From assembly GCA_030681835.1 (NCBI GenBank), contig JAUXRN010000257.1, positions 1 to 64,000 on the forward strand: 64,000 nucleotides of DNA, given 5' to 3'. A model generated the notes under the pieces. The model was not told where the DNA came from and searched no databases. It saw only the letters and a list, made by a program, of their open reading frames with translations. The translations under genes were made by a program, and so were the position numbers. This DNA comes from Actinomycetota bacterium (GTDB lineage Bacteria > Actinomycetota > Actinomycetes > S36-B12). This document shows positions 29,149 to 37,914 of this stretch, in pieces; within the stretch, counting starts at the first letter, position 1; every line of letters begins with the position of its first letter.

Positions 29149-30242
29149 CCGACGCCGCAGCCGGCCGCCGAGGAGTCGCCTACGAGGCGTTCCTCGGCCG
29201 CGACGCGCGCTCGGGGGAATGGGCCGAGCTTGCCCGCGGGACATACCGCGTCGTGCTCGAGGAGATCGAGCAGGGGCTCCCGGAGTCCGCCGTCCGGCTG
29301 CTGGACGTGACACTCCTCGAGGCCGAGGAGCTGCACGAGATCTACGGTCACTGGACGGACGACGTGCTCGCCTGGCTCCAGGCTCGAAACGCGGATGGGC
29401 TGGACGCGGATGTCGCTCGGCTGCGCGGCCTGCTGGGCGACCAGGCCTTCGACGGGTTCGAGGAGGGCTGGCAGTCCTACTGCGGCCTGACGGCCGCCGC
29501 CGCTGCGTCGATCCTGGCCGGCGAGCACGATGCCGCCGAACGCGTCGAGGCGGCGCGCGCCCGCTGGCAGCTCACCCACGACGCCGCCGTGGACGCGCTC
29601 TACGGCGTGCTCGACATTGCGGTGCGCCGCGAAGGCGAGGCGTGCCTGCGCGAGATCTGGGACCTCCTGATGGGGGACTGGTACGACGCCCACGAGCGTC
29701 GGCTCGACGTGCGGCACCAGGACTGGCCGGAGTCCTCCCGCCAGCTCCGGATGGCGATCCTCGACGGTTTCCACGGCCACTTGACCGGCCCTGACCGGCT
29801 TGGCGACGTCCAGCTGATCGAGGAGCAGGACCGCTGGGGCTTCCGCTTCGCGCCGTGCGGCTCAGGTGGGCGGACGATGTCGGACGCGGCCTCGGACGGC
29901 GGCGCCCGTCCTGGGCCGCCGTACGGCTTCGCGGTCACTACCGAGCCGCACGACTGGGCCTGGAACACGGTCGGTGTGTGTGCCTACTGCGTGCACTGCT
30001 GCCTGCTCAACGAGCTCACGCCGATTGACCGGCTGGGCTACCCGACGCGCGTGATCGATCCGCCCGTGTGGCCGGACGACCGGGCCGACCCGACCTGCAC
30101 CTGGTGGGTCTACAAGGACCCGTCCCTCGTCCCCGAGGCCGTGTATCGGCGGGTCGGGCGGGAGCGTCCCGATCACCTAGGCTCGGCCCAGGCGACCATG
30201 GGGGCCACGCCTGGGAGGGCTGGGGCAGATGTCCCTTCGTAG
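29145..30242 (+). CDS. Uncharacterised protein with Cys-rich C-terminal motif
   Basis: Long ORF translationally coupled to upstream SDR; contains RFAPCGSGGR and WNTVGVCAYCVHCCLLNELTPI...DPTCTWWVYKDP; no family recognised with certainty. Confidence 0.75.
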   Translation: MTDAAAGRRGVAYEAFLGRDARSGEWAELARGTYRVVLEEIEQGLPESAVRLLDVTLLEAEELHEIYGHWTDDVLAWLQARNADGLDADVARLRGLLGDQAFDGFEEGWQSYCGLTAAAAASILAGEHDAAERVEAARARWQLTHDAAVDALYGVLDIAVRREGEACLREIWDLLMGDWYDAHERRLDVRHQDWPESSRQLRMAILDGFHGHLTGPDRLGDVQLIEEQDRWGFRFAPCGSGGRTMSDAASDGGARPGPPYGFAVTTEPHDWAWNTVGVCAYCVHCCLLNELTPIDRLGYPTRVIDPPVWPDDRADPTCTWWVYKDPSLVPEAVYRRVGRERPDHLGSAQATMGATPGRAGADVPS

Positions 30243-31533
30243 GGTTCCCACGGTCCGGCTCGAGGTGCCGGACTACGACCTCGGCCTTCGAGGCAAGTCG
30301 GCCCGCGCCGACAAGCTCGGCCCCGGTGGCCGTGCCTCCATGTGCATGATCGTCTATGGGCTGTCCGTGGCCGACGACGTCACCGATACGCCGATCGCCA
30401 ATGCGGCCAACGGCTACCCGGACGCGTTCGCGGTGCCCGACGAGGACACCCGGATCCGGCTGTCGTGGCACGCGGCCACCGAGGCGGTCATCGCCGACAT
30501 GGTCCACCAGGACGAGCGTCCGGTCCTCGAGTCGCCGCGCACCGTACTGCGGAGCCTCGTTCACGGCTTCAGCGCCCTGGGGCTCGAGCCGGTACTCGGC
30601 TTCGAGTACGAGGTGTACGTGAGCCGGGCTGGCGACCTGGACGAGGGCATCACCCCGCTGGGGCGCACGATCAGCGCCTACAGCCTGCTGCGGCTTGCCG
30701 AGGTCGACGAACTGGCCGAGGAGTTCATGGCCCGGATGGAGTCCATCGGGATCCCGGTCGAGGCCTTCCACTCCGAGCTCGGCCCGGGATTCTTCGAGTT
30801 CGCCCTGTCCCCGGCACCTGCCTTGGAGTCGGCTGACCGGGCAGCCAGGGCGCGCCAGTACTTCCGCGAGCTGTGCGCCGAGCGCGGCCTTCGGGCGACG
30901 TTCATGGCCAAGCTGCACATGGACCAGTCGGGGTCCGGTGGGCACGTGCACCAGAGCATCGTGCGAGACGGAACCAACGTGTTCTCGAACGGCCAGGGAG
31001 AGCTGTCGGAGCTCGGCCGCCAGTACGTTGCCGGACTGGTCGCGAGCATGGGAGACCTCACCGTCCTGTTCAACCCCCTCATGAACTCCTTCAAGAGACT
31101 CGATGCGAGCTTCTTCGTGGCCACCCGCGCGACCTGGGGATACGACAATCGCAACGCGGCCTGCCGGACCATCCTCAACGTGCCGGCCGCCGCGGCACGT
31201 GTCGAGCACCGTCGGCCGGGAGCGGATGCGAGCCCCTACCTGGTCGCGGCGGGGATGCTTGCCGGTGGCCTGCACGGGCTGCGGGGCGAACTGCCGCTGG
31301 GGCCAGCGCTGCTGCCGGACTCCGATGTCGCGACGTTCGGAGCCGGCCTGCCGTCGACCCTCGAGGAGGCCGTCGACGTGTTCGAGGCCTCGCGGCTCGC
31401 CCACGACCTCCTCGGCCCGGAGTTCGTCGCATGCTTCGCCGCCACCCGGCGCGGCGAAGTCGCCGCGTTCACCCGCTGGTGGCGAGGGACCGTGACCGAT
31501 TGGGAACTCAAGCGATACGTGGAGCACCTATGA
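30229..31533 (+). CDS. Glutamine synthetase-like gamma-glutamylamine synthetase, paralog 3
   Basis: DYDLGLRGKSARADKL, GFEYEVYV, GSGGHVHQSIV, NRNAACRTILNVPAAAARVEHRRPGADASPYL. Confidence 0.85.
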   Translation: MSLRRVPTVRLEVPDYDLGLRGKSARADKLGPGGRASMCMIVYGLSVADDVTDTPIANAANGYPDAFAVPDEDTRIRLSWHAATEAVIADMVHQDERPVLESPRTVLRSLVHGFSALGLEPVLGFEYEVYVSRAGDLDEGITPLGRTISAYSLLRLAEVDELAEEFMARMESIGIPVEAFHSELGPGFFEFALSPAPALESADRAARARQYFRELCAERGLRATFMAKLHMDQSGSGGHVHQSIVRDGTNVFSNGQGELSELGRQYVAGLVASMGDLTVLFNPLMNSFKRLDASFFVATRATWGYDNRNAACRTILNVPAAAARVEHRRPGADASPYLVAAGMLAGGLHGLRGELPLGPALLPDSDVATFGAGLPSTLEEAVDVFEASRLAHDLLGPEFVACFAATRRGEVAAFTRWWRGTVTDWELKRYVEHL

Positions 31534-32918
31534 GTGGCGACGCGCCAGTGACCGGACGTATCTCGCTGGACGAGCTCCTGGCGCTGCTGGACGCGGGGGA
31601 TGTCGACACGGTCATGTGCGCGGCCCCGGACCCCTACGGCCGGCTCGTGGGCAAGCGACTGACCGCTCACGCTTTCCGGGCGCTGTGCGTCGACGGGGAG
31701 GGCGTCAACGCGAGCACTTTCGTATTCGCGGTGGACCTCGACATGAACCCGATCGAGCTGCCCGTCTCGAACGTCGAGAATGGCTACGTCGACTTCCGGC
31801 TGGTCCCCGACATGGCGACCCTGCGCCGGGTCCCGTGGGAGCCCACCACGGTGGTCGTCCTGTGCGATGCCTACCAGTCCGAGTCGGACGAATTACTGTC
31901 GATCGCGCCGCGGTCCATCCTCCGCGCCCAGATCCGCCGCGCAAGCGAGCAGGGCGTGCAGGTGAAGTTCGCCTCGGAGCTGGAGTTCTTCCTCTCGCGG
32001 ACACCGCCGGACGAGGCGTGGAAGCGGGGGTACCGCGACCTGGAGATGCTCTCGAACTACCGGTCGGACTACCAGATGGTCCAGGCCGGCCGGGATGAGT
32101 GGTTCATCGCCCAGGTCCGCAACGGCCTGAACGACTTCGGGGTGCCCATCGAGTCATCGAAGCCGGAGTGGGGGCTAGGGCAGCAGGAGGTGACCCTTGA
32201 CTACACGACGGCGCTGGAGATGGCCGACCGGCACGTGCTGTTCAAGCACGCCGTCAAGGAGCTCGCCGCCCGCGCCGGCATGACCACCACGTTCATGGCG
32301 AAGCCCCGGATCGACGAGGTCGGCTCGTCCTGTCACCTGCACATGAGCCTGTGGTCTGTCGACGACGATCGGCCGCTGTGCTGGGATCCCTCGGCCGGCG
32401 GCATGTCGCCGTTGTTCGGCAGCTTCGTCTCGGGCCTGGTCGAGCATGTGCTCGAGCTCGGCGTCCTCCTCGCGCCGACCGTCAACGCCTACAAGAGGTT
32501 CCTGCCGGAGCAGTTCGCCGGGACGGCCATCGCCGTGGGGCACGACAACCGCTCGTGTGCCCTGCGGCTGGTCGGGCACGGACCCTCGTATCGCGTCGAG
32601 AACCGGATTCCCGGTGCCGACGTGAACCCGTACTACGCCTACAGCGCCATGCTCATCGCCGGGCTCTCCGGCATCGACCGCGGGCTGCCCGCCCCGGCGG
32701 TGAGATCGGGCAACGCCTGGAGCGACCCGTCGGTGACGAGCATGTGGTCGGCGATGCACCAGGCCGTGGCGGCCTTTGGCCAGTCGACCCTCGCCGAGCA
32801 GGCCTTCGGGCCCGACGTCTACGAGCATCTGCTCCTTACCGCGCAGAAGGAGGTGCGGGCCTTCGAGTCCGGTTGCGTGACCGACTGGGAGACCGTCCGC
32901 TACTACGAGCGCGTCTGA
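31530..32918 (+). CDS. Glutamine synthetase-like gamma-glutamylamine synthetase, paralog 4
   Basis: PYGRLVGKRLTAHAF, ASELEFFL, GSSCHLHMSLW, NRSCALRLVGHGPSYRVENRIPGADVNPYYA; ATGA overlap with paralog 3. Confidence 0.88.
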   Translation: MSGDAPVTGRISLDELLALLDAGDVDTVMCAAPDPYGRLVGKRLTAHAFRALCVDGEGVNASTFVFAVDLDMNPIELPVSNVENGYVDFRLVPDMATLRRVPWEPTTVVVLCDAYQSESDELLSIAPRSILRAQIRRASEQGVQVKFASELEFFLSRTPPDEAWKRGYRDLEMLSNYRSDYQMVQAGRDEWFIAQVRNGLNDFGVPIESSKPEWGLGQQEVTLDYTTALEMADRHVLFKHAVKELAARAGMTTTFMAKPRIDEVGSSCHLHMSLWSVDDDRPLCWDPSAGGMSPLFGSFVSGLVEHVLELGVLLAPTVNAYKRFLPEQFAGTAIAVGHDNRSCALRLVGHGPSYRVENRIPGADVNPYYAYSAMLIAGLSGIDRGLPAPAVRSGNAWSDPSVTSMWSAMHQAVAAFGQSTLAEQAFGPDVYEHLLLTAQKEVRAFESGCVTDWETVRYYERV

Positions 32919-32966
32919 GATCCGACCAGCAATCGACCATCACGACCCCGAGGAAGGACCGCTGCC

Positions 32967-33887
32967 ATGCCGCTCCATCCCGCAGCCGCCAAGCTGCTGG
33001 CCGACTCCGCCGCTTCCGGGCGCCCCAACGCCCACCTGCTGCCCGTCCCGACGGCCCGGGCGAACTTCGAGTCGGACCTTGGGGGCTTGACCAAGCCGGA
33101 CATCGCGATTGCACGGGACGTGACGATCGACGTGCGCGACGCGCAGATCCGTGGGCGGCTCTATCGCGCCGATGAGGACGGGACGCTTCCCCTCGTCATC
33201 TACTACCACGGTGGCGGGTGGCTGCTCGGCAGCATCGACTCGCACGACGTGACCACCCGGCTGCTGGCGATTGCGTCGGGGTTCGCCGTCCTGAGCGTCG
33301 ACTACCGCCGCGGCCCCGACAGCCGGTTCCCCGCGGCCGTCAACGATGCTGTCGATGCCGTCCGGTGGGCCGCCGACCATGCTGACGACCTGGGCATCGA
33401 TCCCACGCGCATTGCCGTGGCTGGCGACAGCGCGGGCGGCAACCTCGCCACGGTCGCAGCGGCGGTGATCCGCGACGAGGGCGGCCCGCGACTGGCGATG
33501 CAGGTGCTCGTCTACCCCGTCACCACCTGCGACCTCGACCGCGGTTTCGACATGACGTACGAGGGCCACATCCTGTACCGCGACGAGCTGCAGTGGCACC
33601 AGGACAACTACCTGAGCAGCCCCGATCAGGCCGAGGACCCCCGGGTCGCACCGCTGCTCGCCGACCTTCATGGCCTCCCCCCTGCCGTCGTCGTCATCGC
33701 CGAATGCGACCCCATCCGGCCGCAGGGCGAGCTCTATATCGCCGCTCTCACCGCGGCGGGCGTGCCGGTCTCCGTCTACGACGCCCCCGCCCTCGTGCAC
33801 GGCTTCTTCGGCCTGGACGAGCTGTTCCCCGAGGCGGCCGACGCGATGACCTTCGTGGCCGACGAGCTCAAGCGGGCCATGGCGTGA
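32967..33887 (+). CDS. Alpha/beta hydrolase (HSL-type esterase)
   Basis: IYYHGGGWLLGS, VAGDSAGGNLATVAA, ALVHGFFGL. Confidence 0.9.
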   Translation: MPLHPAAAKLLADSAASGRPNAHLLPVPTARANFESDLGGLTKPDIAIARDVTIDVRDAQIRGRLYRADEDGTLPLVIYYHGGGWLLGSIDSHDVTTRLLAIASGFAVLSVDYRRGPDSRFPAAVNDAVDAVRWAADHADDLGIDPTRIAVAGDSAGGNLATVAAAVIRDEGGPRLAMQVLVYPVTTCDLDRGFDMTYEGHILYRDELQWHQDNYLSSPDQAEDPRVAPLLADLHGLPPAVVVIAECDPIRPQGELYIAALTAAGVPVSVYDAPALVHGFFGLDELFPEAADAMTFVADELKRAMA

Positions 33888-34654
33888 GCACGGCGGCAAT
33901 CCCGGGCATCCAGCCCGGCCAGACCGCCCTCGTGACGGGCGCCGGCGGGGGAATCGGCGAGGCGACGGTGCGCCTCCTGGCCCGTGCCGGAGTGCGGGTC
34001 GTCGCGGTGGACGTCAAGGAACCGGTCCCGGACCTGCTGGGTGCGGGAGACATCGCCTTCCTGCAGGAGGACCTGACCGATCCGGAGGCGATCCGGAGGA
34101 TCCTGGCCGCGATCCCGGGCGACGGCGCCCTCGACTACGTGGTCAACGCTGCGGGGGTCGCATGGTTCGAGCGCGATGGATCGGCCCTCGACATAGGCGA
34201 GGACGTGTGGGAGTCCGTCATGTCGATCAATTTCGGCGCCATGAGGCGGCTCAGCGTGGCCACCGTCGAGCCGCTGCGGCGGGGCACCGGCCGAAGCATG
34301 GTGCACGTCGCCAGCATCGCCGGGCTGCGGTCGATGGACTCCCCGCTCGACGCCTACCAGGTGAGCAAGGCGGCGGTCATCTCCCTGTCGCGTGCCTTGT
34401 GCCTTGACCTGGCGGCCGACCGGATCCGCTCGAACACTGTCTGCCCCGGTGCCGTGCTCAGCCCGATGATCGAGTACCTGTACGACGAGGACCCCAGTCG
34501 TCGCACCCGGATGGAGGACAAGACACCACTCGGCCGGCTGGGCACGCCGGCGGACATGGCGGACGCCATCGCCTTCCTGCTGTCGGCGCGCGCGTCGTTC
34601 ATCACGGGCATCGACCTGGTGGTGGACGGCGGCTGGATCGCCCAGATCCGATGA
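33884..34654 (+). CDS. SDR-family oxidoreductase
   Basis: ALVTGAGGGIGEATVRLL, VNAAGVAWFERDG, YQVSKAAVISLSRALCLDLA, LVVDGGWIA. Confidence 0.88.
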   Translation: MSTAAIPGIQPGQTALVTGAGGGIGEATVRLLARAGVRVVAVDVKEPVPDLLGAGDIAFLQEDLTDPEAIRRILAAIPGDGALDYVVNAAGVAWFERDGSALDIGEDVWESVMSINFGAMRRLSVATVEPLRRGTGRSMVHVASIAGLRSMDSPLDAYQVSKAAVISLSRALCLDLAADRIRSNTVCPGAVLSPMIEYLYDEDPSRRTRMEDKTPLGRLGTPADMADAIAFLLSARASFITGIDLVVDGGWIAQIR

Positions 34655-35397
34655 GCACCCCTCAGCCGACCGGCGGGCCCGACCGGCGTCCCCTGATCGC
34701 GATGACCTGCCACTTCGCCGAGGCCTCGTGGGGTGGCTGGACGGCCGACGCGGTCATCACCCATGCCTGGTACGCGCACGCGGTCCGGCAGGCCGGGGGT
34801 CGCGTCGTGTTCGTGCCCCCGGACCCGGACGGTGACGACATCGCCGACCGCGTGGATGCCGTCGTGATCACCGGCGGGGCCGACCTCGACCCGGCGCACT
34901 ACGGCGAGGACCCGCATCCAACCGTCTCGACGCCGGATCCTGAACGGGACGTGGCGGAGTTCGCGCTGCTCCGGCATGCGTGGGAGCTCGACATGCCGGT
35001 TCTGGGCGTCTGCCGTGGGCTGCAGGTCATGGCCGTCGGGCTCGGTGGCTCGCTCGTGCAGCACCTGCCGGAGGCCACCGAGCTTGTCCATGTCGAGCGG
35101 GTCGGCTACTTCGTCCACCACCGGGCGACCATTCACGAGGAGTCACTCGCGGCGCGTGTCCTCGGCAGCGGCACCATCACGGTGAACTCCTCGCATCACC
35201 AGGCGATCGCCGATCCCGGGCCGCTCGTCGTCACCGGCTACGCCGAGGACGGCACCATCGAGGTCTGCGAGGATCCCACGCGGACGTTCTGCCTCGGGGT
35301 GCAGTGGCACCCCGAGCAACCCGAGCAGGCCTCCGGTCCGCTCCTGTTCGGCGCGCTCGTGGACGCTGCGGCCGCCTACCGCCGAAGTCGGGGTTGA
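34651..35397 (+). CDS. Class-I glutamine amidotransferase-like gamma-glutamyl hydrolase (PuuD-like), second copy
   Basis: VVITGGADLDPAHYGE, VLGVCRGLQVMAVGLGGSL, VNSSHHQAIAD, GVQWHPEQPE. Confidence 0.88.
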   Translation: MSTPQPTGGPDRRPLIAMTCHFAEASWGGWTADAVITHAWYAHAVRQAGGRVVFVPPDPDGDDIADRVDAVVITGGADLDPAHYGEDPHPTVSTPDPERDVAEFALLRHAWELDMPVLGVCRGLQVMAVGLGGSLVQHLPEATELVHVERVGYFVHHRATIHEESLAARVLGSGTITVNSSHHQAIADPGPLVVTGYAEDGTIEVCEDPTRTFCLGVQWHPEQPEQASGPLLFGALVDAAAAYRRSRG

Positions 35398-35414
35398 ACC
35401 GTCGGGGTTGCGCC

Positions 35415-36770
35415 TCAGTCTGACGTGTTGATGAACACGTTCTTCGTCTCGGTGAAGGCGTCGAGCGCGTCAGGCCCGAGCTCGCGCCCCAGCCCCGACT
35501 GCTTGAAGCCGCCGAACGGCGTCCAGTAGCGCACGGACGAATGCGAGTTGACGGACAGGTTCCCCCCGTCGACGGCCCGTGCGACGCGCAGTGCACGCCC
35601 GATGTCCCTCGTCCAGATCGAGCCGGACAGGCCGTAGTCCGTGTCGTTCGCCATGCGGATGGCGTCCGCTTCGTCGCTGAAGCGCACGACCGTGACGACC
35701 GGCCCGAAGATCTCCTCGCGGTAGGCAAGGTCGGACTCGGCGGACTCAAGCACGGTCGGCGGGAACCAGAAGCCGGGACCCTCCGGGCAGGAGCCGCGGA
35801 ACGCGACCGGGACATCGTCGGTGACGAACGATGCGACCCGGTCCCATTGCCGGCGCGAGATGATCGGCCCCATCTCGGACGCGGGGTCGCCCGGGTCGCC
35901 GACCCGGATGCCCTTGACGGCGGGCTCGAGGAGCTCCATGAACCGGTCGTAGACGGAGGCCTGGACGAGGATGCGCGACCGGGCGCAGCAGTCCTGGCCA
36001 GCGTTGTCGAACACGCCGTACGGGGCGGTCGCGGCCGCCGCCTCGACATCCGAGTCGGCGAACACGATGTTGGCGGACTTGCCACCGAGCTCGAGCGTGA
36101 CCCGCTTGACCTGCTCGGCGCAGCCGGCCATGACCTTCTTGCCGACATTGGTCGATCCCGTGAAGGCGACCTTGCGGACGAGCGGATGCTCGACGAACCG
36201 CTGCCCGACCACCGGGCCCTCGCCCGGGATCACGGTGAGCACTCCCTCGGGGATCCCGGCCTCGAGCGCATAGGCGGCAAGCGCCACTGCCGACAGGGGC
36301 GTGTACTCGGCTGGCTTCAGCACGACCGTGCATCCGGCGGCCAGGGCCGGTGCGAAACCCCACGTAGCAATCGACATCGGGAAATTCCACGGAACGATCA
36401 CCCCGACCACGCCGATGGGCTCCTGGAACGTGATGTCGATGCCGCCAGCCACCGGGATCTGCCGGCCGAACATGCGTTCGGGTGCCCCCGCGTAGTAGTC
36501 CAGCACGTTCGCCACGTGCTGGGCCTCCCAGCGCGCATTGCCCGCCACGTGGCCGGCGTTGACGATCTCCATGCGCATCAGCTCGTCCTCGTGCGACCGC
36601 ACGACGGTGGCGAACCGGCGCAGCAGGGCGGCCCGGTCCCCGGGGGCAACGGCACGCCAGGCCTCCAGGGCGCGGTGCGCTCGTTCGATCGCCGCATCCG
36701 TCTCCTCGACCGAGGCCCAGGGGATGTCGGCGATGACCTCTTCGGTGGCGGGATTGATGACGTCGGCCAC
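35415..36770 (-). CDS. Aldehyde dehydrogenase, close paralog of 5664-7031
   Basis: VIVPWNFPMSIATWGFAPALAAGCTVVLKPAE, ELGGKSANIVFADSD, NAGQDCCARSRILV. Confidence 0.9.
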   Translation of the reverse strand: MADVINPATEEVIADIPWASVEETDAAIERAHRALEAWRAVAPGDRAALLRRFATVVRSHEDELMRMEIVNAGHVAGNARWEAQHVANVLDYYAGAPERMFGRQIPVAGGIDITFQEPIGVVGVIVPWNFPMSIATWGFAPALAAGCTVVLKPAEYTPLSAVALAAYALEAGIPEGVLTVIPGEGPVVGQRFVEHPLVRKVAFTGSTNVGKKVMAGCAEQVKRVTLELGGKSANIVFADSDVEAAAATAPYGVFDNAGQDCCARSRILVQASVYDRFMELLEPAVKGIRVGDPGDPASEMGPIISRRQWDRVASFVTDDVPVAFRGSCPEGPGFWFPPTVLESAESDLAYREEIFGPVVTVVRFSDEADAIRMANDTDYGLSGSIWTRDIGRALRVARAVDGGNLSVNSHSSVRYWTPFGGFKQSGLGRELGPDALDAFTETKNVFINTSD

Positions 36771-36818
36771 GGTTACTCCAGTCGATGATCGAGGGCGGTT
36801 CGGGACGCGCGGGATGGG

Positions 36819-37841
36819 TCACGCTGTATCGATGACCACCTTCCCGACGGCGCCGGACTCGACCGCGGCATGGGCCGCGGCCGCCTGGTCGAGCGGGAAG
36901 CGATGCAGGGGAAGGCCGTGCTCGGCACCGACCCGCAGGGCGCCGGCCTCGACAGCGGCGCGCACGTCCGCAACAGCCGCATCCTTGGCCGACGGGGGGA
37001 CGGTGTACACGAGCACGAACTGGATACGCGTGTTGGTGCCGAAGTGCGACTGGACCGGGAAGGTGAAGTCAGCACCGCCACCGAAGGCGTAGATGGACAC
37101 CGTCGCGTTCGGCGCCAGCAGCGCCGGGTAGTGCACGGCGTTCATGACCGGTGCGACCTCGACGATCAGGTCGACGCCGTCCGGGGCCGCACGCCGAATG
37201 GCATCGACCCAGTCGTCGGCGATGTAGTCGACGACCTCGTGGGCTCCGGCGCGCCGGGCCAGGTCCGCCTTCTCGGGACTGCTCACCGTCGCAACGACCC
37301 GCGCCCCGGCCCACCGCGCGAGCTGGATCGTGGCGTTCCCCACCGCCCCGGCGCCGCCGATCACGAGCACGCAGGCACCGTGGAGGGAGCCTGGATCCAG
37401 TCGTTCGGGGCGGCCCTGCATGACCGTGAGGCAGCGGTGCGCCGTCAGGGCCGGGATGCCCAGGCTGGCGCCGAGGTCGAACGACGCGGCGTCCGGCAGC
37501 GGAACGACCTGGCGTGCCGGAAGCACGACGTACTCCTGGGCGGTACCTTCCGCGCGCTCGTAGGCGGCCTCCCAGACCCAGACGCGATCGCCGGGCCGAA
37601 GGCCGGGCACGTCCGCGCCGACGGCATCGACGACACCGCTGCCGTCCTGGTTGGGGACCATGACGGGGAACGCCGTCGGCTGGCCGGGGCCGTCGCCGGC
37701 ACGGGACTTCCAGTCCGTGGGGTTGACGCCCGAGACCAGGATTCGGACCCGGACCTCGTTGGCGCCGCACTCGGGGACCGGTCTGTCCATCATGGACAGG
37801 ACCTCGGGCCCGCCGGTCGATGAGTACGTGACACTCCGCAT
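36819..37841 (-). CDS. NADPH:quinone reductase / zinc-binding-type MDR oxidoreductase
   Basis: VLVIGGAGAVGNATIQLARWAGARVVATVSS; VSGVNPTDWKSRAG. Confidence 0.88.
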   Translation of the reverse strand: MRSVTYSSTGGPEVLSMMDRPVPECGANEVRVRILVSGVNPTDWKSRAGDGPGQPTAFPVMVPNQDGSGVVDAVGADVPGLRPGDRVWVWEAAYERAEGTAQEYVVLPARQVVPLPDAASFDLGASLGIPALTAHRCLTVMQGRPERLDPGSLHGACVLVIGGAGAVGNATIQLARWAGARVVATVSSPEKADLARRAGAHEVVDYIADDWVDAIRRAAPDGVDLIVEVAPVMNAVHYPALLAPNATVSIYAFGGGADFTFPVQSHFGTNTRIQFVLVYTVPPSAKDAAVADVRAAVEAGALRVGAEHGLPLHRFPLDQAAAAHAAVESGAVGKVVIDTA

Positions 37842-37914
37842 GCAGCGAGACTAGCGGCTCAGGGGTATAGGAAATAGTCCTTTTCGCGTGCCGCGGTCGA
37901 TGACCCTCCTTCGA

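Noticed and set aside
29145-30242. Considered as tryptophan 2,3-dioxygenase to complete the kynurenine pathway
   Set aside because: No TDO sequence motifs seen; the protein has a Cys cluster and a different organisation
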